The position numbers were made by a program, and so were the translations under genes. Shown one piece after another: positions 16,554 through 26,597 of a DNA stretch of 64,000 nucleotides. This DNA is from an uncultured Lachnospiraceae bacterium (GTDB lineage Bacteria > Bacillota > Clostridia > Lachnospirales > Lachnospiraceae): contig CAMNOU010000013.1 in NCBI GenBank assembly GCA_946546945.1, forward strand, positions 1 to 64,000. The letters are read 5' to 3'. Positions within the stretch are counted from its first letter, which is position 1. The number at the start of each line of letters is the position of its first letter. A model generated the notes under the pieces. It searched no databases. It saw only the letters and a program-made list of their open reading frames with translations, and was not told the origin of the DNA.

Positions 16554-17843
16554 ATGAGTGATTACAGAATTGACACAAAATGTGTTCAGGCAGGGTATCG
16601 TCCGGGAAACGGGGAGCCGAGGCAGATTCCGATTATTCAGTCAACGACATTTCGTTATGAAACAAGTGAAGCGATGGGGAGATTGTTTGATCTGGAAGAA
16701 GCCGGTTACTTTTATACAAGACTGCAGAATCCGACCAATGATCTTGTGGCGGCGAAAATAGCCGACATGGAGGGCGGCACGGCAGGTATGCTGACCTCTT
16801 CCGGACAGGCAGCGAATTTCTTTGCGCTGTTCAATGTGTGTGAATGCGGAAGCCATATCGTAGCATCTTCTGCAATTTACGGCGGCACATTTAACCTGAT
16901 CGCCATAACGATGGCCAAGATGGGGATTGAAGCGACTTTTGTCGCTCCGGACTGCACCGAAGAGGAACTGAATGCGGCCTTCCGCGAGAATACGCGGGCA
17001 GTGTTCGGCGAGACCATTGCCAATCCGGCACTGGCGGTCCTTGATATTGAAAAATTTGCGAAGGCGGCGCACGCGCATGGCGTACCGCTCATTGTGGACA
17101 ATACATTCCCGACTCCGGTCAACTGCCGCCCGATTGAGTGGGGCGCTGATATTGTGACGCATTCTACAACAAAATACATGGACGGACACGGAGTGGGCGT
17201 TGGCGGAGCAATCGTAGATTCCGGACGTTTTGACTGGATGGCGCATGCGGATAAATTCCCGGGACTGACAACTCCGGATGATTCCTACCACGGGATTACC
17301 TATGCCGAAAAGTTTGGCCTTGAAGGCGCTTTTATTACGAAGTGTACCGCTCAGCTGATGCGGGATATCGGCTGCATCCAGTCCCCGCAGAATGCATTTT
17401 ATCTGAATATGGGTCTGGAGTCCCTGCATGTCAGGATGGCCCGGCACGTGGAAAACGCGCAGGCTGCCGCCGAATTCCTTCAGAATCATCCGCAGGTGGA
17501 AGCGGTAAGTTATTCCGGACTGAAAGGGGATAAATACTATGAGCTCGGACAGAAGTATCTGCCCAAAGGCGGCTGCGGCGTAATCTCCTTTGAACTGGCA
17601 GGAGGCCGTCCTGCGGCAGAAGCCTTTATGAAAGAGCTGAAGCTTGCCGCCATTGAAACACATGTTGCGGATGCCCGGACATGCTGCCTGAATCCTGCCA
17701 CATCCACACATCGTCAGATGACGGATGAGCAGCTTGCACAGGCCGGAATCCCTGCCGGGCTGGTACGTCTGTCCTGCGGTCTTGAGGATAAGGAAGATCT
17801 GATTGCGGATATTGCGCAGGCATTGGATGCAATCGGGCGATAG
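16554..17843 (+). CDS. O-acetylhomoserine sulfhydrylase
   Basis: A 429-residue PLP enzyme of the Cys/Met metabolism family. It forms homocysteine from O-acetylhomoserine and sulfide. The PLP lysine is in HSTTKYMDGHG, the phosphate-contact segment is SSGQAANF, and YTRLQNPT is the family signature. Length and the HGVGVGGAI continuation favour O-acetylhomoserine aminocarboxypropyltransferase over cystathionine lyases. The start at 16554 is six bases after the citrate synthase stop with GAAAGG upstream, so the two are co-transcribed. With the sulfotransferase nearby it places sulfur handling in this block. Confidence 0.9.
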   Translation: MSDYRIDTKCVQAGYRPGNGEPRQIPIIQSTTFRYETSEAMGRLFDLEEAGYFYTRLQNPTNDLVAAKIADMEGGTAGMLTSSGQAANFFALFNVCECGSHIVASSAIYGGTFNLIAITMAKMGIEATFVAPDCTEEELNAAFRENTRAVFGETIANPALAVLDIEKFAKAAHAHGVPLIVDNTFPTPVNCRPIEWGADIVTHSTTKYMDGHGVGVGGAIVDSGRFDWMAHADKFPGLTTPDDSYHGITYAEKFGLEGAFITKCTAQLMRDIGCIQSPQNAFYLNMGLESLHVRMARHVENAQAAAEFLQNHPQVEAVSYSGLKGDKYYELGQKYLPKGGCGVISFELAGGRPAAEAFMKELKLAAIETHVADARTCCLNPATSTHRQMTDEQLAQAGIPAGLVRLSCGLEDKEDLIADIAQALDAIGR

Positions 17844-17885
17844 AGTGAACAAAAAACGCGTCATTTGAATCAGGAGGAGACGAAA

Positions 17886-18077
17886 ATGAGAGGAAAACTG
17901 TACAAATCAGAGGATAACCGGGTGCTGTGCGGTGTTTGCGGAGGCTTGGGCGAATATCTCGGAATTGATCCTACCATCATACGGATCGTGTGGGCAATCA
18001 TGATCTTTTTTGCCGGCAGCGGCCTGCTTCTCTATCTGCTCGCGGCAATTATTATTCCGAGAGAGCCGATTGACTAG
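17886..18077 (+). CDS. PspC domain protein
   Basis: A 63-residue membrane protein that is almost only a PspC domain: LYKSEDNRVLCGVCGGLGEYLGIDPT followed by a transmembrane helix ending LAAIIIPREP. PspC proteins take part in envelope stress responses. An AGGAGG site lies ten bases before the ATG. The next gene starts eight bases later, so the two small genes form a unit. Confidence 0.85.
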   Translation: MRGKLYKSEDNRVLCGVCGGLGEYLGIDPTIIRIVWAIMIFFAGSGLLLYLLAAIIIPREPID

Positions 18078-18085
18078 GAGGCGTG

Positions 18086-18280
18086 ATGAAGAATTTTAAG
18101 GAATTATATCTGGCTGGCGAGATTCCATTTGAAAAGATCGATGATTATGTCATGGAATGGGGATACAGCGATGAGGAACGTACGCTTGCCTGTTTTCTCG
18201 GCCTCAATGCCGAGGAGGAGGACGCGTGGGTCAGTGACAGCGAAGAAGCAATGAAGGAATTGCTTGACAAACAGAAATGA
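18086..18280 (+). CDS. Small hypothetical protein
   Basis: A 64-residue acidic, soluble protein (MKNFKELYLAGEIPFEKIDD...) with no recognised motif. TAGGAGG five bases before the start and coupling to the PspC gene support translation. It ends before a strong terminator. Function unknown. Confidence 0.7.
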   Translation: MKNFKELYLAGEIPFEKIDDYVMEWGYSDEERTLACFLGLNAEEEDAWVSDSEEAMKELLDKQK

Positions 18281-18284
18281 CAGC

Positions 18285-18322
18285 AGAAAGAATGACGGCA
18301 GGATCTGCCGTCATTCTTTCTG
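18285..18322. terminator. Bidirectional terminator
   Basis: A long perfect stem, AGAAAGAATGACGGCA against its complement, with a five-base loop. It ends both the PspC unit and the convergent YitT gene, whose stop codon lies inside it. Confidence 0.85.
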
Positions 18323-19171
18323 AAAACCTTCGCCAACCACATCACTGGAATCCATGATCACAATAAAGGACTTTGGATCCAGCTGTTTTGTCAGCCTGCG
18401 GATTCCGAACATCTGCTTTTTGTTGCAGGCACACATAATCACATCTTTGTCCTCCCCGGTAAAGCCGCCTGTTCCGTTCAGAATAGTGGAACCGCGGCCG
18501 AAGTGATCATCGATTTCCTGACATAATTTCTGACCGAAATCGGTAACAATGAGGGCTACCTTACCCTGGCTCATACCGTACATCAGTTTGTCGATCACGA
18601 TCGAGGACAGGTATGCAATGATCACACCATAGATCAGACTCTCGATATCCTTTGAAACAAGCAGGGTACCCAGCAGAATGACCGCGATATCCAGAATGAA
18701 CGCAATCGTTCCGATGGTAAGGTGCGGCTTTTTCGCCCGGATAGCCAGTGTGATAAAGTCAGATCCACCCGTAGAGGAGTCCCGCATGAAGATCAGCGCA
18801 TAGCCTGCTCCGGCGAGTACACCGCAGCATAGTGCCGCGAGCAGGCGGTCGCCGGAATATACCGGGAATAAAGGGGCAATTACGTCGGTAAGGATGGATG
18901 AAATGATCATGGATTTGATGGATTTTATAAAAAACCGTTTTCCCAGGATCGGATATGTGGCCAGCGCGATCGGAATATTCAGGACGATGGTCATGATACC
19001 GATTGGAAGATGGAATAAGTGGAAAAAAATGAGGGCAAATCCGCTCACCCCGGAAAGGGGGAAATGTGATGCGGACGCAAAATTATAAACACCGACCGCA
19101 ATCAGGAGTCCTCCGATCAGGTCATAGGCCAGGTCTTTCGCAGCTTCTTTTTTACTGAAATACTTCATCAT
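18311..19171 (-). CDS. YitT family membrane protein (DUF161-DUF2179)
   Basis: A 286-residue protein with about six membrane helices (residues 12-195, the YitT/DUF161 repeats) and a C-terminal soluble DUF2179 domain (VALIVTDFGQKLCQEIDDHFGRGST then GFTGEDKDVIMCACNKKQM). Function of the family is unresolved; some members are linked to export or signalling. Start 19171 has GGGAGGTTAA upstream. The leader contains a long inverted repeat followed by a U-tract on the transcribed strand, noted separately. Confidence 0.85.
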   Translation of the reverse strand: MMKYFSKKEAAKDLAYDLIGGLLIAVGVYNFASASHFPLSGVSGFALIFFHLFHLPIGIMTIVLNIPIALATYPILGKRFFIKSIKSMIISSILTDVIAPLFPVYSGDRLLAALCCGVLAGAGYALIFMRDSSTGGSDFITLAIRAKKPHLTIGTIAFILDIAVILLGTLLVSKDIESLIYGVIIAYLSSIVIDKLMYGMSQGKVALIVTDFGQKLCQEIDDHFGRGSTILNGTGGFTGEDKDVIMCACNKKQMFGIRRLTKQLDPKSFIVIMDSSDVVGEGFQKE

Positions 19172-19221
19172 AATGGTTAACCTCCCTGTCGGACAGGGCT
19201 GAGCAATCCGCCGCTGTCCCT

Positions 19222-19301
19222 AAAAAACGTCTGCGTATTCTATTGTAATCACAATTCCGGGATCTATCCAGGGAAAACAACCACAATATAATACGCAGAC
19301 G
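19222..19301 (-). promoter_or_regulatory. Possible attenuator hairpin in the YitT leader
   Basis: CGTCTGCGTATT (19228-19239) and AATACGCAGACG (19290-19301) pair, extending to about 19 bp with one mismatch around a 36-base apical part. Read on the minus strand the stem is followed at once by six T, so it is a terminator for minus-strand transcription. No minus-strand gene lies upstream, so it would sit in the 5' leader of the YitT gene, 50-130 bases before its start. Confidence 0.45.
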
Positions 19302-19417
19302 CTCTTTCAGTTCTCTATCTTACACAGAAGCGGAAGAATTGTCAAATGTTTCTTCTCATTCAGCAAAATTAACAAAACAGTTACCGGTTTTCAGGATATT
19401 TTCTGGTAAAATTGTTC

Positions 19418-19458
19418 TTGAAAAAAAGGGAAAAAAGTTTCAATATACTAGGTATACT
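19418..19458 (+). promoter_or_regulatory. Probable ATP synthase operon promoter region
   Basis: Two TATACT boxes (19444-19449 and 19453-19458) lie just before atpB, with TTGAAA at 19418-19423. The spacing to the first box is 20 bases, so the exact -35 is uncertain. Confidence 0.35.
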
Positions 19459-19475
19459 GATTAAAAAGGCAGTAT

Positions 19476-20198
19476 ATGCAACCTGAGGATCTCAAAGAGG
19501 AGGTGACTTACACGGACGGGATTATTGAAGAATTGCTTGATCAGCTGAATACAAAAACAGTGTTTACGATCCCTGTTTTCGGGGGACTGGAGATTTCGGA
19601 ATCGGTCGTTGTGATGTGGATCATCATGGCGGTGGCTGTAATCGGATCCATTTTTCTGACCCGGGGGTTTTCAGTGGAGAATCCGGGAAAGAGGCAGTTG
19701 TTTCTGGAAATAATGATCGGTAAATTCTACGGATTTTTTGAAAGCCTGGTCGGAGAGAAAGGAAAAGAATACATTCCTTATCTGATGAGTGTCGGGTTTT
19801 TTATCGGATTTGCAAATCTGATTGGCCTGTTTGGGTTTAAGCCCCCGACAAAGGATCTGAACTGCACCATCGCGCTGGCGCTTATGAGCATTGTTCTGGT
19901 GGAAGCGGCCGGAATACGTGCCCGCGGCGTAAAAGGATGGGCAAAAAGCTTTGCACAGCCGGTGGCTATCATCACGCCGATCAATATGCTGGAGGTCATC
20001 ATCAGACCGTTTTCATTATGCCTTCGGCTTTTCGGCAATGTGCTTGGCGCATTTGTAATCATGGAACTGATCAAGTCGGTCGTTCCGATGGTTTTGCCTA
20101 TGGTGATGAGTCTGTACTTTGATATTTTTGACGGCATCATTCAGGCGTATGTATTCGTATTTCTGACATCGCTTTATATAAAAGAAGCCATAGAATAA
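19476..20198 (+). CDS. atpB: ATP synthase Fo subunit a
   Basis: A 240-residue membrane subunit that forms the ion half-channels beside the c ring. The essential arginine is visible in SLCLRLFGNVLGAF, near residue 191. Five to six hydrophobic helices are apparent. It is the first gene of an eight-gene operon in the standard order a-c-b-delta-alpha-gamma-beta-epsilon, with no atpI. The ribosome site before the chosen ATG is weak (AAAGGCAG). Confidence 0.93.
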   Translation: MQPEDLKEEVTYTDGIIEELLDQLNTKTVFTIPVFGGLEISESVVVMWIIMAVAVIGSIFLTRGFSVENPGKRQLFLEIMIGKFYGFFESLVGEKGKEYIPYLMSVGFFIGFANLIGLFGFKPPTKDLNCTIALALMSIVLVEAAGIRARGVKGWAKSFAQPVAIITPINMLEVIIRPFSLCLRLFGNVLGAFVIMELIKSVVPMVLPMVMSLYFDIFDGIIQAYVFVFLTSLYIKEAIE

Positions 20199-20294
20199 AA
20201 GAGGCTGCAGAATAAACGGGGTCATAGAAATAAAGACAGGCTGAGAATTAAAAAATGATCAGATGAAATAATGAAAGAAAAGGAGATTTTTATT

Positions 20295-20516
20295 ATGTCA
20301 TTAGTTGCAATCGGAGCAGCGATCGCTGCATTAACTGGAATCGGAGCAGGAGTTGGAATCGGAAAGGCAACAGCGAGCGCTGTGGAATCTGTAGCAAGAC
20401 AGCCGGAGGCTGGAGGAGAGATCAGCAAGAACCTTCTGCTCGGATGTGCCCTGGCAGAAGCCACCGCGATCTACGGCATGGTCGTAGCCATTCTTATCAT
20501 TTTCTTTGTCGGATAA
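20295..20516 (+). CDS. atpE: ATP synthase Fo subunit c
   Basis: A 73-residue hairpin of two helices joined by the polar loop ARQPEA, the c-ring proteolipid. The ion-binding carboxylate is Glu55 in LAEATAIYG. The Na+-specific ligands known in Ilyobacter (Gln32 and Ser66 around the glutamate) are replaced by Ile22 and Ala56, so proton coupling is more likely. Start 20295 is chosen because AAGGAGA precedes it; an ATG at 20271 would add eight charged residues before the first helix. Confidence 0.93.
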   Translation: MSLVAIGAAIAALTGIGAGVGIGKATASAVESVARQPEAGGEISKNLLLGCALAEATAIYGMVVAILIIFFVG

Positions 20517-20567
20517 TCACAGCGGTAGTTTCTGTGAATAACCGCGGAAAAGAAAGGAAACGATAAG

Positions 20568-21068
20568 ATGCTTAGAATTGATTCCAATATCATCTGGATT
20601 ATTGTCAATCTGCTTATCTTTTACTTCCTGATCAGAAAGTTCCTTTTTAAAAGGGTGCTGGATATGATCGAGAAGAGAAAGCAGTTGATCGAAGGACAGT
20701 TTGCGGAGGCTGACAGGACAAATCAGCAGGCGCAGGAATTGAAATCCAGGTACGAGAATTCTATAAAGAACGCAAAAGAAGAAGGAAATGCCATTCTCGA
20801 TAAAGCCAGAGAACGTGCAGAAGCGCAGAGTTCAGAAATCATCAGCGCAGCACAGGCACAGTCCAGACAGATCATCGAAAGAACCAATAAACATATTGAG
20901 AGGCAGCAGCAGAAGGCACTGCAGGATGTGGAGAGCCAGATCGGTGAGATTGCGATGGCTGCCGCTGCTAAAATTATCGGAGAGAAAAGCAGTCCGGATT
21001 CGGATGACGCGATTTATGATGAATTTTTAAAGAAGGCGGGAGAAAAAAATGACAGTAACGGCCAGTAA
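20568..21068 (+). CDS. atpF: ATP synthase Fo subunit b
   Basis: A 166-residue peripheral-stalk subunit: one N-terminal membrane helix (about residues 8-25) and then a long charged coiled coil rich in Gln, Glu, Lys and Ala. The last 20 bases overlap the start of atpH, implying translational coupling. An AAAGGAAAC site precedes the start. Confidence 0.92.
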   Translation: MLRIDSNIIWIIVNLLIFYFLIRKFLFKRVLDMIEKRKQLIEGQFAEADRTNQQAQELKSRYENSIKNAKEEGNAILDKARERAEAQSSEIISAAQAQSRQIIERTNKHIERQQQKALQDVESQIGEIAMAAAAKIIGEKSSPDSDDAIYDEFLKKAGEKNDSNGQ

Positions 21069-21552
21069 GTACGCAAAGGTGCTCTGGGAACTTGCCATGC
21101 CGGAAGAGGCGTTAAAGACTGCCGGAGAACTGCTTGCCGGGAATCCTGCGCTGTATGCGGTGCTGAATGATCCTGCAGTGCATAAAGAACAAAAGCATAA
21201 GGCGGCGGATCGTATCTTCCCTCCGGAAGCCGTGAACTTTATAAAGTTTCTCTGTGATGAAGGAGACCTGTCTTACTTTTCTGAAATATGTGAGGCCTAT
21301 GAGCAGCTGAAAAACGAGAAAAACAAGACAGTTACCGCAAAGCTTTTGTATGTCACCCCGCCCGGGAAGGCTCAGGAAGAAGGCATGAAAGACTTTCTCA
21401 GGAACTATTTTCAGGCGAAGAACGTGGTGCTGGAACAGATCCGGGACAAATCGCTTCTCGGAGGGTTTATCCTCAGCGCACGCAATCGGGAGTGGGACTG
21501 GAGCCTGAGAGGGCGGATTGCCCGGATGAGTAAAGATTTGAGCAGGAGGTGA
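21049..21552 (+). CDS. atpH: ATP synthase F1 subunit delta
   Basis: A 167-residue OSCP/delta subunit linking the b dimer to F1. It begins TASKYAKVLWELA, the usual delta N-terminal helix, and ends with KSLLGGFILSARNREWDWSLRGRI, the conserved C-terminal strand region. It overlaps atpF by 20 bases. Confidence 0.9.
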   Translation: MTVTASKYAKVLWELAMPEEALKTAGELLAGNPALYAVLNDPAVHKEQKHKAADRIFPPEAVNFIKFLCDEGDLSYFSEICEAYEQLKNEKNKTVTAKLLYVTPPGKAQEEGMKDFLRNYFQAKNVVLEQIRDKSLLGGFILSARNREWDWSLRGRIARMSKDLSRR

Positions 21553-21560
21553 TATGGTAA

Positions 21561-23090
21561 ATGAGCGCAATCAGTTCTCATGATATTATATCCATATTAA
21601 AAGAAGAGATTAATCAATATGATTTTGAGATAAAAGACAGAACCGTTGGCAGTGTCATCTGGATCGGAGACGGGATTGCCACCGTGTATGGAATTGATCA
21701 CGCAATGTATGGAGAGATCGTTGTTTTCGAGAACGGAATCAAGGGAATGGTCCAGGATATCCGGGAAAACGAGATCGGAGTCATCCTGTTCGGCCGTGAT
21801 ACCGGCATCAAAGAAGGGACAAAGGTCTCAAGGACAAAGAAAATGGCCGGTATTCCCGTAGGAGAGCAATTCCTGGGGAGGGTGATCAATGCTCTCGGCG
21901 CCCCCGTTGACGGGGAAGGAGACATTAAAGAAGACGGATACCGACCCATTGAACATGAAGCGCCGGGGATTGTTGACAGACAATCCGTCGGAGTTCCCAT
22001 GGAGACAGGGATCCTTTCTATTGATTCCATGTTCCCGATCGGACGCGGCCAGCGCGAACTGATCATCGGAGACCGGCAGACCGGCAAGACATCGATCGCG
22101 ACGGATGCCATTATTAATCAGAAAAACAGTGACGTGATCTGTATTTATGTAGCCATCGGGCAGAAAGCATCCACCATTGCGAAAATCTTGTCGACCTTAA
22201 AAAAACACGGCGCTATGGAATATACGACGATCGTTGCTGCGACCGCAAGTGATCCGGCGCCGCTGCAGTATATTGCGCCCTATGCGGGAACAGCGCTGGC
22301 AGAGTATTTCATGTATCAGGGCAGGGATGTCCTGATCGTATATGATGATCTGTCCAAGCATGCAGTCGCTTATCGTGCGCTGTCACTGCTCCTGGAGCGC
22401 TCTCCGGGGCGGGAGGCATATCCCGGCGATGTTTTCTATCTGCATTCCAGACTGCTGGAACGGTCCAGCCGTTTGAATGAGGAACTGGGAGGCGGCTCCA
22501 TTACGGCCCTGCCGATTATCGAGACACAGGCCGGTGACGTATCGGCTTATATTCCGACCAATGTCATTTCCATTACAGACGGGCAGATCTTTTTGGAGAG
22601 CAATCTGTTTTTCTCGGGAATGCGGCCGGCAGTAAATGTGGGACTGTCCGTTTCCCGAGTCGGCGGTGCGGCGCAGACGAAAGCAATGAAAAAAGCTTCC
22701 GGAAGTATCCGGATCGATCTGGCTCAGTACCGGGAAATGGAAGTGTTCACGCAGTTCAGTTCTGATCTGGATGATGATACGAAACAGCAGCTGCAGTATG
22801 GAAAAAGTCTTATGGAACTTCTGAAGCAGCCTTTGTGCCAGCCTCTGACGATGGCGGAACAGGTCATTACCCTGTGGACGGCTACGCATAAGCTTTTCCT
22901 CGGAGTGGAGATCAGAAAGATCAAGACTGCACAAAAAGAGATGCTTGCATATTTCCGGTCCGCCCGTCCGGAGATCCTGAAAGAACTGGAAGACACGGGG
23001 GTGCTGTCCGATGAGCTGGGAGAAAAAATACTGGCTGCCGCCGGAGAATTTTTTGCCGGTTTCGGATCAGAGGATAAAAAGGAAGAGTAA
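21561..23090 (+). CDS. atpA: ATP synthase F1 subunit alpha
   Basis: A 509-residue alpha subunit. The P-loop is GDRQTGKTSIA, and the conserved ALSLLLERSPGREAYPGDVFYLHSRLLERSS block is present. It binds nucleotide at the non-catalytic sites. Start 21561 has AGGAGG about 11 bases upstream; a GATATGG in between is in another frame. Confidence 0.96.
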   Translation: MSAISSHDIISILKEEINQYDFEIKDRTVGSVIWIGDGIATVYGIDHAMYGEIVVFENGIKGMVQDIRENEIGVILFGRDTGIKEGTKVSRTKKMAGIPVGEQFLGRVINALGAPVDGEGDIKEDGYRPIEHEAPGIVDRQSVGVPMETGILSIDSMFPIGRGQRELIIGDRQTGKTSIATDAIINQKNSDVICIYVAIGQKASTIAKILSTLKKHGAMEYTTIVAATASDPAPLQYIAPYAGTALAEYFMYQGRDVLIVYDDLSKHAVAYRALSLLLERSPGREAYPGDVFYLHSRLLERSSRLNEELGGGSITALPIIETQAGDVSAYIPTNVISITDGQIFLESNLFFSGMRPAVNVGLSVSRVGGAAQTKAMKKASGSIRIDLAQYREMEVFTQFSSDLDDDTKQQLQYGKSLMELLKQPLCQPLTMAEQVITLWTATHKLFLGVEIRKIKTAQKEMLAYFRSARPEILKELEDTGVLSDELGEKILAAAGEFFAGFGSEDKKEE

Positions 23091-23132
23091 GGAACGGCCG
23101 GCAGTACCGGCCGCATAAAACAGAGGTTAGAT

Positions 23133-24020
23133 ATGGCAAGTGCAAAGGAAATTCAAAACAGAATAAAAAGTATTCAGGATACAATGAAGATTACCAATGC
23201 CATGTATATGATTTCATCCTCAAAGATGCAGAAGGCAAAAAAGAAGCTGGAAGACACAGAACCTTTTTTCCGTTCACAGCAGCAGGCGGTGACGCGGTTC
23301 ATGGCAGTCATCCCAAAGACCATGAATATTTATTTTGACAAGGACATTCTCCCGGAAAAGAGAAAACGCGGATATGTCGTGATCACTGCGGATAAAGGAC
23401 TCGCCGGCGCCTACAATCACAATGTTCTGAAGCTGGCGGAAAGCGAGATCAGAAGCCATCCGCACAGTAAGCTGTTCGTGGTCGGCGAGCTGGGAAGACA
23501 GTTCTTCCAGAGAAAGGGTTTTGAGCCGGATGGTGAGTTTGCGTATACGGTGCAGGATCCGACCATGTTCCGGGCGCGGCATATCCAGCAGAAAATCCTG
23601 GAGATGTATACTGACGGCGAGCTGGATGAGGTCTATATTATTTATACACATATGGTCAATTCCTTTCAGATGGACGCGACCAGTTTCAAACTCCTTCCTC
23701 TGAACAAGGAGGAGTACCGGGTGAAGACGGATTCGAACGGAAGAAAATATGAGGATATTACGTTCTTTCCGTCTGTTGAGGCAGTTCTGGATAACCTGAT
23801 CCCGAATGTGGTCTCGGGCTATATTTACGGTGCGCTGGTGCATTCCTATGTCAGCGAGCACAATTCGCGTATGATGGCAATGCAGACGGCGACAGACAGT
23901 GCCAAAAAGATGCTGCATGAACTCGGCATGGAATATAACCGTGTCCGCCAGGCGGCGATCACGCAGGAGATCACCGAAGTGATTGCGGGAGCAAAAGCGC
24001 AGAAAAGCAGGAAAAAATAA
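23133..24020 (+). CDS. atpG: ATP synthase F1 subunit gamma
   Basis: A 295-residue central-stalk subunit. The N-terminal helix is IQNRIKSIQDTMKITNAMYMISSSKM and the C-terminal helix is EYNRVRQAAITQEITEVIAGA, the two strands of the rotating coiled coil. Between them is the Rossmann-like domain with ADKGLAGAYN. Confidence 0.94.
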   Translation: MASAKEIQNRIKSIQDTMKITNAMYMISSSKMQKAKKKLEDTEPFFRSQQQAVTRFMAVIPKTMNIYFDKDILPEKRKRGYVVITADKGLAGAYNHNVLKLAESEIRSHPHSKLFVVGELGRQFFQRKGFEPDGEFAYTVQDPTMFRARHIQQKILEMYTDGELDEVYIIYTHMVNSFQMDATSFKLLPLNKEEYRVKTDSNGRKYEDITFFPSVEAVLDNLIPNVVSGYIYGALVHSYVSEHNSRMMAMQTATDSAKKMLHELGMEYNRVRQAAITQEITEVIAGAKAQKSRKK

Positions 24021-25424
<1,404 letters not shown>

Positions 25425-25437
25425 GTGAGGTGCGGCT

Positions 25438-25851
25438 GTGAAAACATTTCATTTAAGCGTGATTGCTCACGATAAAGTGTTTTTCGACGGGCCGGCGGTA
25501 TCGGTGACGCTGCCGGCCTATGACGGCGAGATCCAGATCCTTTATGATCACGAAAACTATGTGTTTGCTGTGGTCGAGGGGGAGATCCGTATAAAAACAG
25601 AAGACGGCAAGATGATTCCGGCAGTCTGCGGAAGCGGATTCGCCGAGGTATTTACCGACGACGAGGTAGAGGTCCTGGTGGACACGATCGAACGGCCGGA
25701 GGAAATTGACGTAAGACGTGCGCAGGAAGCGAAAGAACGCGCGGAGGAACAGATGCGGCAGCATCAGAGCAGAGTAGAATTCTATTCATCCAAGGCGGCG
25801 CTGGCCCGTGCCATGGCGCGATTGAAAGAAGCAAATAAATACAGACATTGA
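25438..25851 (+). CDS. atpC: ATP synthase F1 subunit epsilon
   Basis: A 137-residue epsilon subunit starting at GTG with GTGAGGTG upstream. The N-terminal beta-sandwich has TLPAYDGEIQIL and GSGFAEVFTDDEVEVLVD; the C-terminal two helices are rich in Glu, Arg and Ala. It closes the operon; its TGA abuts the terminator stem. Confidence 0.92.
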   Translation: MKTFHLSVIAHDKVFFDGPAVSVTLPAYDGEIQILYDHENYVFAVVEGEIRIKTEDGKMIPAVCGSGFAEVFTDDEVEVLVDTIERPEEIDVRRAQEAKERAEEQMRQHQSRVEFYSSKAALARAMARLKEANKYRH

Positions 25852-25878
25852 CGGCAGATGATTTCTGCCGTTTTTTTT
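25851..25878 (+). terminator. ATP synthase operon terminator
   Basis: ACGGCAGA pairs with TCTGCCGT, followed by eight T. Confidence 0.85.
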
Positions 25879-25909
25879 GTGTCATAGAAATTGCGATTTC
25901 CTATGACAC
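25879..25909. repeat. Palindromic element, first copy (family B)
   Basis: GTGTCATAG-AAAT and ATTTCCTATGACAC form a near-perfect palindrome around TGCG. It starts right after the T-tract of the ATP synthase terminator. A second copy lies at 29027-29060, so the pair brackets the feo operon. Downstream, ACGCTCCGCTAAGGATGCGC resembles part of the family A element. Confidence 0.6.
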
Positions 25910-25976
25910 AAAAAACGCTCCGCTAAGGATGCGCAAAAATCCGGCCGGATATCTCATAAAAAATTTTGTTGCAATA

Positions 25977-26005
25977 TTGACAATATCAGAATCTTGAGTT
26001 ATCTT
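25977..26005 (+). promoter_or_regulatory. Possible feo operon promoter
   Basis: A perfect TTGACA (25977-25982) is followed 17 bases later by TATCTT (26000-26005). A better TATAAT (26005-26010) is 22 bases away. No clear Fur box was seen in the leader. Confidence 0.4.
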
Positions 26006-26088
26006 ATAATAAGAAATGTTAGATGAGGCTCATTTTTGGTAGAATGAGTTATTAACAATTCCATATTACTAACCCGGAGGTGTTACAT

Positions 26089-26301
26089 ATGATGCCTTTA
26101 TCAATGGCGAAGACAGGAGAAGTCGTTGTGATAAAGAAGATCACTGGGAAAGATGAAATCCGTCAACATCTGGCTGAACTTGGCCTGGTGGTGGAAGAGA
26201 GTGTGAAAGTTGTCAGCGAGGTCGGCGGCAATCTGATTATTCAGGTCAAGGAAAGCAGGATTGCTTTGGACCGTACAATGGCAAACCGCATCATGGTCTG
26301 A
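26089..26301 (+). CDS. feoA: FeoA family protein (first copy)
   Basis: A 70-residue SH3-like FeoA protein (MAKTGEVVVIKKITGKDEIRQHLAELGL ending SRIALDRTMANRIMV). FeoA is a cytoplasmic partner of the FeoB ferrous iron transporter. The start is one of two adjacent ATGs (26089 or 26092) behind CCGGAGGTG. A second, divergent FeoA gene follows 35 bases later. Confidence 0.88.
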   Translation: MMPLSMAKTGEVVVIKKITGKDEIRQHLAELGLVVEESVKVVSEVGGNLIIQVKESRIALDRTMANRIMV

Positions 26302-26336
26302 AGGACAGATTTGACTAAGTACAGGAGGTTCAGAAA

Positions 26337-26558
26337 ATGAAAACATTGAAGGACATACCGGTAAACGGTGTGGCAGTAGTCAGAAGGCTGCATGGCGAGG
26401 GACCGGTAAAGCGGCGTATCATGGACATGGGAATCACAAAAGGTGTTGAGATTCAGGTCCGTAAGGTCGCACCGCTCGGAGATCCGATCGAGCTGAATGT
26501 CCGTGGATACGAGCTGAGTATCCGCAAGGCAGACGCTGAGATGATTGAAGTGGAGTAG
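26337..26558 (+). CDS. feoA: FeoA family protein (second copy)
   Basis: A 73-residue FeoA domain with the typical GEGPVKRRIMDMGITKGVEIQVRKVAPLGDPIELNVRGYELSIRK layout. It differs clearly from the first FeoA, so the two may form a mixed partner for FeoB. AGGAGG lies nine bases before the ATG. It ends with TAG 39 bases before feoB. Confidence 0.9.
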   Translation: MKTLKDIPVNGVAVVRRLHGEGPVKRRIMDMGITKGVEIQVRKVAPLGDPIELNVRGYELSIRKADAEMIEVE

Positions 26559-26597
26559 AGACCTGAAAAAGCAAGGATAGATGAAGGAGAGTGAGTT

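Noticed and set aside
16641-17864. 407-codon minus-strand open frame
   Set aside because: It is the shadow of the O-acetylhomoserine sulfhydrylase gene, which has complete family motifs.
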